A DNA stretch of 64,000 bases from Hymenobacter latericoloratus (GTDB taxonomy: Bacteria; Bacteroidota; Bacteroidia; Cytophagales; Hymenobacteraceae), in assembly GCF_014199535.1 (NCBI RefSeq), contig NZ_JACHNV010000008.1:1-64000 (forward strand), in the 5' to 3' direction. Below, in pieces: positions 7,818 through 16,482 of the stretch. A program made the position numbers and the translations under genes. Each line of letters begins with the position of its first letter. The first letter of the stretch is position 1. The notes under the pieces were generated by a model, which was not told the DNA's origin, did not search any database, and worked only from the letters and a program-made list of their open reading frames with translations.

Positions 7818-7863
7818 AAAAAAGAAGGCCTACCCCGCTTAAATGGAGTAGGCCTTCTTTTTT
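7818..7863. terminator. Bidirectional terminator between convergent genes
   Basis: Perfect 15-bp arms (7818-7832 and 7849-7863) with a 16-base loop; the arms end in six A and six T. It lies between the small secreted protein (plus) and the MdlA-like transporter (minus) and fits both. Confidence 0.8.
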
Positions 7864-7878
7864 GGGCTGATGACAGCA

Positions 7879-9663
7879 CTACGCTTCTTCGCTCTGCAGC
7901 TGCCGCTCATAGAGGGCGCGGTAAAGGCCCTGCTCGTCGCGCATCAGGTCTTCGTGGGTGCCGTGCTGCACGATCTGGCCATCGTCGAGTACCAGGATTT
8001 CATCGGCCAGCTTCACGCTGCTCACGCGGTGCGAGATGATGAGGCTGGTGCGGTTGTGCATGATGCGCTGCAGGGCGCCCAGGATGGCGTTTTCGGTGTT
8101 GGTGTCCACCGCTGATAATGCATCATCGAGAATCAGAATCTTGGGCTCTTTTACGAGGGCCCGGGCAATGCTCACGCGCTGCTTCTGGCCGCCCGACAGC
8201 GTGATGCCCCGCTCGCCTACCTTGGTGTCGAAGCCCTCCGGGAAGCGCAGGATGTTTTCATACACGTTAGCGTCCTTGGCGGCCTGCAGCATCTTGTCCT
8301 CGTTGGGCTCATCGAGGCCGAAGTTGATGTTGTTGCGGATGGAGTCGGAGAACAGAAATACATCTTGGGGCACGTAGCCGATTTGGCCGCGCAGGGCTCG
8401 TAGGGAAAGGTCGCGCACATCAACGCCATCAATCAGGATGCTACCGCTGGTGACATCGTAGAGGCGGGAGAGCAGGGCCGCCACGGTGCTTTTGCCGGCG
8501 CCGGTGTTGCCGATAACCGCCAGCGTCTGGCCGGGCCGGATGCGAAACGATACGTTGCGGAGGGCCTGGATGCCGGTGTCGGGGTAAGTGAAGGTAACGT
8601 GGTCAAACACAATGTCGCCCTTGATGTCCAGCTCCAGGTTCTGGCGCGACACAATATCCGTCTGCTGGTGCAGAAACTCGTTGATGCGAGCTTGGGAGGC
8701 CTCAGCCCGCTGCACCAGAGAACTGGTCCAGCCCAGGGCCGTTACGGGCCAGGTAAGCAGGTTCACGTAGATGAGAAACTCGGCAATGCTGCCCGTGGTG
8801 ATGGTGCCCCGGATAACCTCCTGCCCGCCCAGCCATACGGTAACAATGGTGCTCAAACCAACCAGAAACAGAATCAGGGGGAAAAACAGGGAGTTGACGA
8901 AGTTCAGGCTCAAGGACTTCTCCTTGTAGTGTTCCGAAGCCTCCGCAAACTGCCGGTGCGAATCTTCTTCCCGCACAAACGACTTCAGTACCCGAATGCC
9001 CGAAAAAGCCTCCTGCACGAAGGTGGTCATGGAAGCCAGGGAGCGTTGAATCTCATCGGACTTCTTCTCAATCAGGTTGTTGACGTAGAAGATGCTCACG
9101 CTCAGGATGGGCAGGGGCAGCAGGGTGTAAATCGTCAGCTTCACGTTCACCATGAACATAAGCGGCACGATGAGCACGAACAGAATCACGAGCTGCATGA
9201 AGTACATCAGCGCCGGCCCGATGTACATACGTACCCGCCCGACGTCCTCCGATATCCGCGACATCAGGTCGCCGGTGCTGTGGCGGCGGTAGAAGCTCAG
9301 CGGCAGCGACTGGTAATGCTGGTAGATTTCGTTTTTCTGGTCGTTTTCCACGTGCCGGCTCATCACGATGAGCGTCTGGCGCATGAAGAATAGGAAGATA
9401 CCGCGCAGCAGGGCCATCACCAGAATCAGAATGCCGTAGAGCAGCACGTTGCGCCCGAACAGCTCGTACACCCCGCTCTGAGCCTGAGTACCCGCGTAGA
9501 GGTGGTAGAGGTCGATGCCTTCACTGACCAGATCGAAGGCGTAGCGCACAATCTGGGCCGGGAAAATGGCCAGCAGGGTGCTCAGGGCCACAAACAGCAC
9601 CCCCCCGAGGAAGTGCCACTTGTAGCGAATCAGGTACTTATTGGTAGCGGAGAGGGCGCGCAC
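7879..9663 (-). CDS. ABC exporter half-transporter, MdlA-like, degenerate catalytic site
   Basis: A 594-residue inner-membrane ABC exporter subunit: six-helix domain (about 20-320) and ATPase domain (about 350-590). Walker A is GNTGAGKST (385-393, Lys391) and the signature LSGGQ (489-493) is canonical. Walker B ends LDD, with Asp514 where the catalytic Glu should be, as in E. coli MdlA. Alone it should hydrolyse ATP poorly; paired with the MdlB-like subunit at 3520-5292 it would give one good and one degenerate site. The GTG at 9663 (VRALSATNKYLIRY) is preferred over an ATG at 9765, because a promoter-like GTCTTTG lies between them and the size then matches its partner. Confidence 0.92.
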   Translation of the reverse strand: MRALSATNKYLIRYKWHFLGGVLFVALSTLLAIFPAQIVRYAFDLVSEGIDLYHLYAGTQAQSGVYELFGRNVLLYGILILVMALLRGIFLFFMRQTLIVMSRHVENDQKNEIYQHYQSLPLSFYRRHSTGDLMSRISEDVGRVRMYIGPALMYFMQLVILFVLIVPLMFMVNVKLTIYTLLPLPILSVSIFYVNNLIEKKSDEIQRSLASMTTFVQEAFSGIRVLKSFVREEDSHRQFAEASEHYKEKSLSLNFVNSLFFPLILFLVGLSTIVTVWLGGQEVIRGTITTGSIAEFLIYVNLLTWPVTALGWTSSLVQRAEASQARINEFLHQQTDIVSRQNLELDIKGDIVFDHVTFTYPDTGIQALRNVSFRIRPGQTLAVIGNTGAGKSTVAALLSRLYDVTSGSILIDGVDVRDLSLRALRGQIGYVPQDVFLFSDSIRNNINFGLDEPNEDKMLQAAKDANVYENILRFPEGFDTKVGERGITLSGGQKQRVSIARALVKEPKILILDDALSAVDTNTENAILGALQRIMHNRTSLIISHRVSSVKLADEILVLDDGQIVQHGTHEDLMRDEQGLYRALYERQLQSEEA

Positions 9664-10133
9664 GAGGGGAAAGTTAGAGGTACAAAGACGGATAGAAACG
9701 TCTGACCGTTGCTGGTGGGGTAGGGGTTCTGCTACCCCTGCCAAAGTAAACGAACCAGGCAGCAAAGCCCGTGTCGCTCGTCAGATTTGCAATAGCGGGC
9801 ACGAAAGAGTAGCAGTTTGGCAATTAGAAAGTTAAAACACTGCGAAAGGGTTTCGGGGTAGCACTGGCAGTAGAGCTAAGCCGTTCGGTTCCAAACCTCT
9901 AAACTCAGGGGAAAGATGGTTCTTGGCTGGTTGAAGTCGGAAAATCGGAGTACTTTTGCACCCGCATTGTGGGAGCCTTCAGCAAGGCAGTTAAGCTGCA
10001 CGGATCATTGAACGACGGGAAATAGCCACTGGGCGTTGTCACGCGTTTAACGAAGCAGTGAGGCGCCTATTACCCGAAGACGCTGCCGCAAAGGTACACT
10101 AACCACCCCCACCCCTTCACCTCCCTTCTTGGT
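9664..10133. other. 470-base intergenic region with divergent promoters
   Basis: No protein frame is convincing. Near 9680 the minus strand carries CGTCTTTG, a near-consensus box for the MdlA-like gene. TACTTTTG at 9951-9958 points toward leucine dehydrogenase, leaving a leader of about 170 bases. TACCTTTG on the minus strand at 10089-10096 points back across that leader. The leader could hold a regulatory RNA or antisense transcript; I see no known riboswitch in it. Confidence 0.5.
9951..9958 (+). promoter_or_regulatory. TAnnTTTG promoter box for leucine dehydrogenase
   Basis: TACTTTTG with TTG 17 bases upstream (9931-9933). The predicted leader to the ATG at 10134 is unusually long, about 170 bases. 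Confidence 0.55.
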
Positions 10134-11225
10134 ATGGTAGAAACGAACGTGTTGACCGAATCGTCGGTCTTTGGGCAGATTGCCGAGTATCAGCATGAGC
10201 AGGTAGTTTTCTGCCATGACCACGAAACGGGCCTGCGGGCCATTATCGGTATCCACAACACGGTGCTGGGCCCGGCGCTGGGTGGCACCCGGATGTGGCA
10301 CTACACCACGGAGGCCGAAGCCCTGAACGATGTGCTGCGTCTTTCGCGCGGCATGACCTACAAAGCGGCTATTTCGGGCCTGAACCTGGGTGGAGGCAAA
10401 GCCGTCATCATCGGCGACGCCAAAACCATGAAGACGGAGGCCCTGCTGCGCAAGTTCGGCCGCTTCGTGCAGAACCTCAACGGCAAGTACATCACGGCCG
10501 AAGATGTAAACATGACCACCAAGGACATGGAGTACATTCGGATGGAAACCAAGCACGTTTCGGGCCTTCCCGAGAGCATGGGGGGTAGCGGCGACCCGTC
10601 GCCGGTAACGGCCTACGGCACCTACATGGGCATGAAAGCCGCCGCCAAGAAAGCTTTCGGCTCCGACTCTCTGGCCGGCAAGCGCATTGCCGTGCAGGGG
10701 GTAGGCCACGTGGGCACTTACCTACTGGAATACTTACAGAAAGAAGGTGCTCAACTGGTTCTGACCGACTATTACGAAGACCGTGCCTTGGAGGCAGCCG
10801 CTCGTTTCGGGGCAAAGGCCGTGGGCCTGAACGAAATCTACGACCAGGATGTAGATATCTACTCGCCGTGCGCGCTGGGTGCTACCCTGAACGATGACAC
10901 CCTGCGTCGCCTGAAGTGCCAGGTAGTAGCCGGTTGCGCTAACAACCAGCTGGCCGATGAGAACGTGCATGGTCCGGCTCTGGTGGAGCGCGGCATCATC
11001 TACGCCCCCGACTTCCTCATCAACGCCGGTGGCCTCATCAACGTGTGCTCCGAGGTACAGGGCGGCAACCGCCAGTCGGTAATGACCCAGACCGAGCGCA
11101 TCTACGACATTACCACCCAGGTGCTCAATAAAGCCGAGCAGGAAGGCAGCCACCCCCAGGCCGCTGCTACCCGCCAGGCTGAGGAGCGCATCGCCGCCAT
11201 CGGCAAGGTTAAATCAACATATTAA
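10134..11225 (+). CDS. Leucine / branched-chain amino acid dehydrogenase
   Basis: A 363-residue Glu/Leu/Phe/Val dehydrogenase of the leucine dehydrogenase subgroup. It reversibly deaminates Leu, Val and Ile to 2-oxo acids using NAD, linking branched-chain degradation with fatty-acid primers. The glycine-rich substrate site is SGLNLGGGKAVI with Lys89, preceded by the second lysine Lys77 in MTYKAA. The NAD fold begins near residue 180 with VQGVGHVG. It is one of three enzymes of this superfamily in the window. A repeat-built spacer of 96 bases separates it from nusB. Confidence 0.93.
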   Translation: MVETNVLTESSVFGQIAEYQHEQVVFCHDHETGLRAIIGIHNTVLGPALGGTRMWHYTTEAEALNDVLRLSRGMTYKAAISGLNLGGGKAVIIGDAKTMKTEALLRKFGRFVQNLNGKYITAEDVNMTTKDMEYIRMETKHVSGLPESMGGSGDPSPVTAYGTYMGMKAAAKKAFGSDSLAGKRIAVQGVGHVGTYLLEYLQKEGAQLVLTDYYEDRALEAAARFGAKAVGLNEIYDQDVDIYSPCALGATLNDDTLRRLKCQVVAGCANNQLADENVHGPALVERGIIYAPDFLINAGGLINVCSEVQGGNRQSVMTQTERIYDITTQVLNKAEQEGSHPQAAATRQAEERIAAIGKVKSTY

Positions 11226-11317
11226 TTGAGTTGCCAGTTGCCGGTTATCAGTTGTCTGTTTGGTGAGTTTTCTCCTCAACGACACTGGTTACCGGCAACT
11301 GGCAACTGACAACTCAA
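11226..11317. repeat. Word-repeat dyad before nusB
   Basis: The left half carries GTTGCCAGTTGCCGGTTA and the right half the inverse TACCGGCAACTGGCAACTGACAAC, so tandem copies of a GTTGCCA-like word face inverted copies across a short loop. The right half forms the G-poor leader of nusB. The same word recurs at 55503-55592 before galE. Confidence 0.65.
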
Positions 11318-11321
11318 CCCC

Positions 11322-12506
11322 ATGCTCAACCGTCGCACGCTTCGCATCAAGGTCATGCAGGCCCTGTACGCCTACCATCAGGCCGTAGGGTCCGATTTTT
11401 TATTGGCTATTGACCAGATTGCGGAGGCTTTCGCGCCCGATTTGAACTCGCCCGAGCCCCAGGACCGCAAGCAACTGCAAGGCCAGCGCAAAATGGCCGA
11501 GGTCATTTTTAAAGAGTGGCACAAAACCGCCGAGGAGCCGGAAAAAACCGACGACGCGGACGTGAATGATGCCGTGCGCGACGCCATCAAATACTACCAG
11601 CAGGCGGTGGCCAAAGATGCTTCCTTCTACGGCGGACAGATGGTACACGCCGCCGAGAGCATTCACGATCAGTACATTCACCTGCTCAACATCCCCGAGG
11701 CGCTGCTGCAGGTAATTGAGGAGGAAAAGGTGCGCGACTCGCGCCGCTTTACCGCGGCCAAGGAGCCTTTGCTGGACGCCACGCGCCTGCAGGAAAACCC
11801 GGTTATCGAGAAGCTCATCAACAACATTCAGCTGCAGGACCTCACCATTCGGCGCTCCCTGAAGTGGCACGGCGAGGACGAGCTGGATGCCCTGCGCAAC
11901 GCTTGGCGCAACGAAATGAAGCAGGACCCGGAGCTACTCAGCTACCTGGCGGCCCCGGCCGGCAACTACCAGGAGGACCAGGAAATCCTGAAGCACATCT
12001 ATAAAACCTACGTGTTCAAGGGCGAAAGCCTACCGGCCTACATTGAGGAAGACGACCTGAACTGGGAGGAAAACCGCGCCATCGTGAAAAATCTGGTGGT
12101 GAAGACCGTCAAGATGCTCGACGAGGCGGCCGATGAAAACCTGGTCCTAATGTCGCTTTCCGCCAACTGGCAGGAAGACAAGGAGTTTGCCGAAAGCCTG
12201 TACAAGCAGACCCTGGCCGACGACGAGAAGTACGAGAAGCTGATTGCTGAATCGGTGCAGAACTGGGACGTGGAGCGCGTAGCCCTCACCGACAAGATTC
12301 TGCTGAAAATGGCCCTCTGCGAAATGCACCTTTTCCGGGCTATTCCGGTGAAAGTGACCATCAACGAGTACATCGAAATCAGCAAGATGTACAGCACGCC
12401 CAAGAGCAAGCAGTTTGTGAACGGGATTCTGGATAAATTGGCGCAGGATCTGACGGCTAGCGGTGCCATCCGCAAGTCAGGCCGCGGGCTGCTGGATAAC
12501 CAGTAG
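11322..12506 (+). CDS. nusB: Transcription antitermination factor NusB, long form
   Basis: NusB works with NusE and NusG in rRNA antitermination. The protein is 394 residues; the canonical NusB fold occupies only the last 150 or so, ending with DKILLKMALCEMHLF, KVTINEYIEISKMYSTPKS and FVNGILDKL. The first residues MLNRRTLRIKVMQALYAY are also NusB-like, and about 220 helical, charged residues are inserted between them. Long NusB proteins are usual in Bacteroidota, so this is a lineage trait and not a fusion error. The function of the insert is not known to me. Confidence 0.92.
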   Translation: MLNRRTLRIKVMQALYAYHQAVGSDFLLAIDQIAEAFAPDLNSPEPQDRKQLQGQRKMAEVIFKEWHKTAEEPEKTDDADVNDAVRDAIKYYQQAVAKDASFYGGQMVHAAESIHDQYIHLLNIPEALLQVIEEEKVRDSRRFTAAKEPLLDATRLQENPVIEKLINNIQLQDLTIRRSLKWHGEDELDALRNAWRNEMKQDPELLSYLAAPAGNYQEDQEILKHIYKTYVFKGESLPAYIEEDDLNWEENRAIVKNLVVKTVKMLDEAADENLVLMSLSANWQEDKEFAESLYKQTLADDEKYEKLIAESVQNWDVERVALTDKILLKMALCEMHLFRAIPVKVTINEYIEISKMYSTPKSKQFVNGILDKLAQDLTASGAIRKSGRGLLDNQ

Positions 12507-12633
12507 AGCTGGCTGGCGCAGGAAGTGGGAGAAGGCAGATACATTCTGAATTTTCTATATCCTGCGCCGCCATTCTACGTAGTTATCCTGACTCCCTACC
12601 TTCTTTCCACCCTCGTACTCATTTCTCTGCATC

Positions 12634-12945
12634 ATGAGTAGCAAAACCACCACCGGCATCCTCTGCTTCGCCGGCGGCGCCCTCACCGGGGCCGTTATCG
12701 GACTTCTGTACGCACCTGAAAAAGGCCGCGAAACCCGCAGCTGGCTGAGCTATCAGCTGGAGAAATACCGTGAAACTCTGGCCGACCTGACCGAGAACCT
12801 GGTGACCAGCCGCGCCGACCAGGGCCCCAGCTCGGCCAAGAGCGAAGGCCAGCGCGTGATTCAGGACGCCAAGAGCAAGGCCGAACAGCTGCTCGGCGAT
12901 GTTGATCAACTTATCAACCAGATCAACTCCCGGAAAACGATTTAA
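12634..12945 (+). CDS. YtxH domain protein
   Basis: A 103-residue protein with a Gly/Ala-rich hydrophobic segment (about residues 8-27, ending GLLYAPEKGRETR), the hallmark of YtxH proteins, then an amphipathic helical region with heptad-like Lys/Glu/Leu spacing that may form a coiled coil. Members are small membrane-associated proteins, often stress-related, without a defined biochemical role. It follows nusB by 127 bases and precedes isocitrate dehydrogenase. Confidence 0.85.
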   Translation: MSSKTTTGILCFAGGALTGAVIGLLYAPEKGRETRSWLSYQLEKYRETLADLTENLVTSRADQGPSSAKSEGQRVIQDAKSKAEQLLGDVDQLINQINSRKTI

Positions 12946-12949
12946 GCAA

Positions 12950-13021
12950 CCATGCTGACGCGCTAATGTGCTGATGTGCTGATGGACAGGAAACTGCCGC
13001 CAGCGCGTCAGCACATTATCA
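12950..13021. repeat. Word-repeat dyad after the YtxH gene
   Basis: Tandem GTGCTGATGTGCTGATG in the left half faces CAGCGCGTCAGCACATTATC in the right half, which is close to its inverse. The organisation is the same as at 11226-11317 with a different word. Confidence 0.5.
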
Positions 13022-13045
13022 TTTTTACTACCCGCCAATCGTGGG

Positions 13046-13053
13046 TACCTTTG
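13046..13053 (+). promoter_or_regulatory. TAnnTTTG promoter box for isocitrate dehydrogenase
   Basis: TACCTTTG, a full match, about 130 bases before the ATG at 13184. The predicted leader is C-rich and G-poor close to the start codon. Confidence 0.55.
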
Positions 13054-13183
13054 CGGCTGGTAAGCCACGGTTTTCCGCCTCTCATCAATTAGCCCGGAAA
13101 CTACCGCTGCTTACAGAAGCAACAAGGCCGCCTTCGGGCCCGCGCCTACCCCCCATTTGCCCCATTAACCCCAACTCAATAGA

Positions 13184-14188
13184 ATGCATCTCATCACTCT
13201 CATCCCCGGCGACGGCATTGGCCCCGAAATCACGAAAGCAGTAACCGATATTTTCGCGGCGGCGCAGGTGCCGGTGCAATGGGAGGAGCAGAACGCGGGC
13301 CAGACGACCTTCGACCAATCGGGTGAGCTGCTGCCCCAGGCCCTGCTCACGTCGCTGGAAAAAAACAAGGTAGCCCTGAAAGGCCCCATTACTACCCCGG
13401 TAGGCAAGGGCTTCCGCAGCATCAACGTAACGCTGCGCCAGAAGTACGACCTCTACCAGAACGTGCGCCCCTCCAAGACCACCGAGGGCATCCAAACGCG
13501 CTACGAAGGCATCGACCTGGTGCTGTTCCGCGAAAACACCGAAGGCCTGTACGCCGGCCTGGAAGTGTGGGATGAGCACAACGGCATCGGCGACTCTATT
13601 GCCCGCGTGACGGTGGCCGGGGCGCGCAAAATCTGCCGCGCGGCGTTTGCTTACGCTGCCAAGCACGGCCGCAAAAAAGTAACGCTGGCCCACAAAGCCA
13701 ACATCCTGAAAGTGCCCGGCAAGATTATGCTGGATGCCGCTCAGGAAGCTGCCCGTGAGTATCCGCAGATTCAGTACGAAGACAAGATCATCGACAACAT
13801 GTGCATGCAGCTGGTCGGCAAGCCCGAGCAGTTCGATGTGATTGTGACCACCAACCTGTTCGGCGACATCCTGTCGGACCTGTGCGCGGGTTTGGTAGGT
13901 GGCCTGGGGGTAGTAGCCGGTGCTAACATCGGCGACGAAATGGCGATTTTCGAGGCAGTGCACGGTTCGGCTCCCGATATTGCCGGCCAGGGCAAGGCTA
14001 ACCCCACGGCTCTGCTGCGCTCGGCCCTGATGATGCTGCACCACATTGGGGAGCACGAGCACGCCAACAACATTGAGCGGGCCCTGGAGGCTACCCTCAA
14101 GGACAAGTCGAAGTGCACTGGTGACCTGGGCGGCTCGGCTTCTACCAGCGAGTTCGCGCAGGCTATCATCGAGAACCTGAACAAGTAA
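13184..14188 (+). CDS. NAD-dependent isocitrate dehydrogenase
   Basis: A 334-residue member of the isocitrate/isopropylmalate dehydrogenase family, most like the NAD-type isocitrate dehydrogenases. It oxidises isocitrate to 2-oxoglutarate in the TCA cycle. The N terminus LIPGDGIGPEI binds NAD, FRENTEGLYAGLE is the substrate loop, and NLFGDILSDLCAGLVGGLG with EAVHGSAPDIAG carries the metal-binding aspartates and the nucleotide loop. An isopropylmalate dehydrogenase is less likely because no leu genes are nearby. It has its own promoter box and is followed by a hairpin at 14199-14248. Confidence 0.9.
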   Translation: MHLITLIPGDGIGPEITKAVTDIFAAAQVPVQWEEQNAGQTTFDQSGELLPQALLTSLEKNKVALKGPITTPVGKGFRSINVTLRQKYDLYQNVRPSKTTEGIQTRYEGIDLVLFRENTEGLYAGLEVWDEHNGIGDSIARVTVAGARKICRAAFAYAAKHGRKKVTLAHKANILKVPGKIMLDAAQEAAREYPQIQYEDKIIDNMCMQLVGKPEQFDVIVTTNLFGDILSDLCAGLVGGLGVVAGANIGDEMAIFEAVHGSAPDIAGQGKANPTALLRSALMMLHHIGEHEHANNIERALEATLKDKSKCTGDLGGSASTSEFAQAIIENLNK

Positions 14189-14198
14189 TTATGGGTTT

Positions 14199-14248
14199 TC
14201 ATCCTGGGTGGGGGTAGGAGCCTGAGCGCCTATCCTCAGCCGGGATGA
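14199..14248. repeat. Imperfect hairpin after isocitrate dehydrogenase
   Basis: Bases 14199-14218 and 14229-14248 are imperfect inverted copies of TCATCCTGGGTGGGGGTAGG with a 10-base loop. It may act as a terminator or be a decayed member of the TCATCC repeat class seen at 58904-59005. Confidence 0.5.
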
Positions 14249-14358
14249 CAGCCTGAGCTACTCACCGGCAATGAATTATGCCGTACTTTCACGGGTAGTA
14301 AACTTCTTTTTTCAGTAAGCGCCTGACGCACACAATTCAGCGCCTTTTTTCGATTATC

Positions 14359-14883
14359 ATGAAACGCAATCTGTTTTCAGCTTTCCTGCTCTCCGGCGCG
14401 CTGCTGCTGGGCGCTTGCAACAATAACAAGACCGAGGTTGGTGCCGAGGGCATGAACGCCGCCGCTGCCAACGCCAACGACGCCACGGCTGCCCCGGTAG
14501 TGGACAACCCCAACGTAGCCAACGAAACCGAAGCCCCGAACCCTAACGCGCCGGTAATGACTTTCGCCGTATCGGAGCACGACTTCGGCGACATTAAGCC
14601 CGGCGACGTGGTAAAACACACCTTCGAGTTCACCAACACCGGCAAGTCGCCGCTGCTGATTGAAAACGCTACGGCTTCCTGCGGCTGCACTACCCCCAAC
14701 TGGACCAAGGAACCCATTGCTCCGGGCGGAAAAGGCACCATCGACGTGCAGTTTGACTCCCACGGCAAGTCGGGCATCCAGAACAAGGAGGTAGCCATTC
14801 AGGCCAACACCCAGCCCAGCATCACGAAGGTGGTTATCAAAACCAACATTCTCTCCGACGGCCAGAACGGCCCGACGCGCTAA
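14359..14883 (+). CDS. DUF1573 lipoprotein
   Basis: A 174-residue exported lipoprotein. The signal peptide ends in the lipobox LLLGAC with Cys20. A low-complexity Ala/Asn/Pro linker (about 25-70) precedes the DUF1573 immunoglobulin-like domain, recognisable from HDFGDIKPGD, FEFTNTGKSPL and ASCGCTTPNW. This domain is common on the surface of Bacteroidota; its function is unknown. It sits just ahead of yajC and may be transcribed with it. Confidence 0.88.
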   Translation: MKRNLFSAFLLSGALLLGACNNNKTEVGAEGMNAAAANANDATAAPVVDNPNVANETEAPNPNAPVMTFAVSEHDFGDIKPGDVVKHTFEFTNTGKSPLLIENATASCGCTTPNWTKEPIAPGGKGTIDVQFDSHGKSGIQNKEVAIQANTQPSITKVVIKTNILSDGQNGPTR

Positions 14884-14994
14884 CTTACTTGAGCAAGTAA
14901 GAGGTTAGAAGGTTGAGGCTCAGGCTGGTATACGCTAGTGGGGCTTCAGCCTTCTACTTTTTTCTTTTCTACCTTTCTCAGCACACCAACTCCT

Positions 14995-15330
14995 ATGTTT
15001 GCTACGCTTCTGCTCCAGGCTGCCCCGGCCACTACCACCGGCGGCCTGCTTTCCTACCTGCCCTTGGTGGCCATGGTAGTGGTTATGTATTTCTTCATGA
15101 TCCGGCCCCAGCAGCGCCGTTCGGCGGAGGCCAAAAAATTCCGGGCCTCGCTGGCCAAGGGGGCTAATGTGGTAACCATCGGGGGCCTGCACGGCAAGGT
15201 GGTGGACGTGAGCGAGGAAACCGTAACCGTGGAAGTGGACAAGGGCGTGCGTCTGCGCTTCGACCGCTCAGCCATTGCCCGCGAAGTAGCCGGCAAAAAC
15301 TCCGCGCCAGCACCGGCCCCGGCCGCTTAG
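14995..15330 (+). CDS. yajC: Preprotein translocase subunit YajC
   Basis: A 111-residue YajC, the small SecDF-associated membrane protein. One transmembrane helix (about 18-38, ending MYFFMIRPQQRRSAE) is followed by a compact beta domain with VVTIGGLHGKVVDV and a Pro/Ala-rich tail. I chose the ATG at 14995, which gives a short N terminus before the helix; an ATG at 14938 adds 19 residues unlike the family. Together with ybbR and coaE downstream it makes a gene order often seen in Bacteroidota. Confidence 0.93.
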   Translation: MFATLLLQAAPATTTGGLLSYLPLVAMVVVMYFFMIRPQQRRSAEAKKFRASLAKGANVVTIGGLHGKVVDVSEETVTVEVDKGVRLRFDRSAIAREVAGKNSAPAPAPAA

Positions 15331-15351
15331 GCCGCACCCCGGCCCGGAAAT

Positions 15352-15450
15352 ATCCCGAAGCCGCGCTTTTCGCGTACGTCTCAACGATGAGGGTAGTACC
15401 TTGTCGGGCCGGTAGGGCCGGCCGGGCGTTCGGAAGCGGGGCTTCGGGAT
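15352..15450. repeat. Inverted repeat between yajC and ybbR
   Basis: Bases 15352-15368 and 15434-15450 pair over 17 positions with one mismatch (ATCCCGAAGCC core). The 65-base interior contains smaller GGCCGG palindromes. It probably folds as a branched hairpin in the transcript. Confidence 0.55.
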
Positions 15451-15480
15451 GCTTGTTTTCTCACCTTACCCGTTTGCCTT

Positions 15481-16449
15481 GTGTCGTCTGTGCGTCCTGA
15501 CCGTGTGCTGCGCTGGTTTGTGACCCCGTTTTTCGGGCAGGAGCGCAGCTATTGGCGCGCCGTTACGGCCTGCTTCCTGGTGGCCAGCACCTTCTGGCTG
15601 CTCAACGCCCTCAATAAAACCTATACCACCCGCATTACTTACCCCCTGGCGTGGCGCTACGATGAAAGCCGGTTTATTCCGCTGCAGCCCCTACCCCGGG
15701 AAGTGCCCGTAAACGTAACCGGCCGCGGCTGGAAGCTGCTGCGGCGCCAGCTGATGCTGGATGTGAAGCCCGCCGAGCTAACCCTAAGCACCCCGGCCGC
15801 AACCCGCTACCTGACGGCCCGCGCCATCCGGCCGGCCCTGCAGCAGGCCATGGAAGGGCTGCAGTTCAACTACCTGCTTTCCGATACGCTTTGGGTGGAG
15901 CTGGACCGGCGTATCAGCCGGCGGCTGCCCCTGGGGCTGAGCCCGGCCGCCGATGGCGCGGCCCTGCCCTATGATGCCCGTTTCGAGCCGGCCAGCGTAG
16001 AATTTCGGGGGCCGGCCAGCAAGGTGAATCAGCTGCCCAATCCCTACCCCGTGCACTTGCCGCAAGCCCCGGCCGGCTCGTCCACCGGCGACATTCGGGT
16101 GCCCATTGGCGGGCCTGATCTGGTGCAAACCAACGTGCAGGATGTGCGGGTGCGCCTGCTGCGCCGCCCGGTGGTAACGATGCCGGTTGAGGTAGTGCCC
16201 GAGCTGCTGGATGCCCCCGAAGGCCAGCAATACCAGTTTTCGCCGAGTACGGTGCGGGTGCAGCTGCAGTTTTTCCCCGAAGACACGGCCAGCTTCCGGC
16301 GGGAGCAGGTGCGGGTGCAGCTGCACTACGGCCAGTTCACCAACCAGGATTCCAGCCTGCAGCCCTTCCTGGCCGAAAAACCCGCCCGGGCCCGGGGCTA
16401 CCTGGTGCTTACGCGTGGGGTGCAGGTACACGCGGTGGAAAAGCAATAG
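15481..16449 (+). CDS. YbbR/CdaR-like domain protein
   Basis: A 322-residue membrane-anchored protein. One transmembrane helix (about residues 27-44, AVTACFLVASTFWLLNAL) is followed by an extracytoplasmic region of repeated YbbR-like beta modules, with VPVNVTGRGWKLLRRQ near residue 75 and a second module after about 165 (SVEFRGPASKV). In Firmicutes the related CdaR regulates the diadenylate cyclase CdaA; no cyclase gene is nearby here, so that link is not shown. The start is a GTG at 15481. Confidence 0.82.
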   Translation: MSSVRPDRVLRWFVTPFFGQERSYWRAVTACFLVASTFWLLNALNKTYTTRITYPLAWRYDESRFIPLQPLPREVPVNVTGRGWKLLRRQLMLDVKPAELTLSTPAATRYLTARAIRPALQQAMEGLQFNYLLSDTLWVELDRRISRRLPLGLSPAADGAALPYDARFEPASVEFRGPASKVNQLPNPYPVHLPQAPAGSSTGDIRVPIGGPDLVQTNVQDVRVRLLRRPVVTMPVEVVPELLDAPEGQQYQFSPSTVRVQLQFFPEDTASFRREQVRVQLHYGQFTNQDSSLQPFLAEKPARARGYLVLTRGVQVHAVEKQ

Positions 16450-16482
16450 AGCGCCCGCAAGAACATCACTCCTGAACGTACG

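Noticed and set aside
8599..9393. 264-codon plus-strand frame within the MdlA-like gene
   Set aside because: Antisense shadow of the transporter; low-complexity Gln/His/Val text and no family resemblance.
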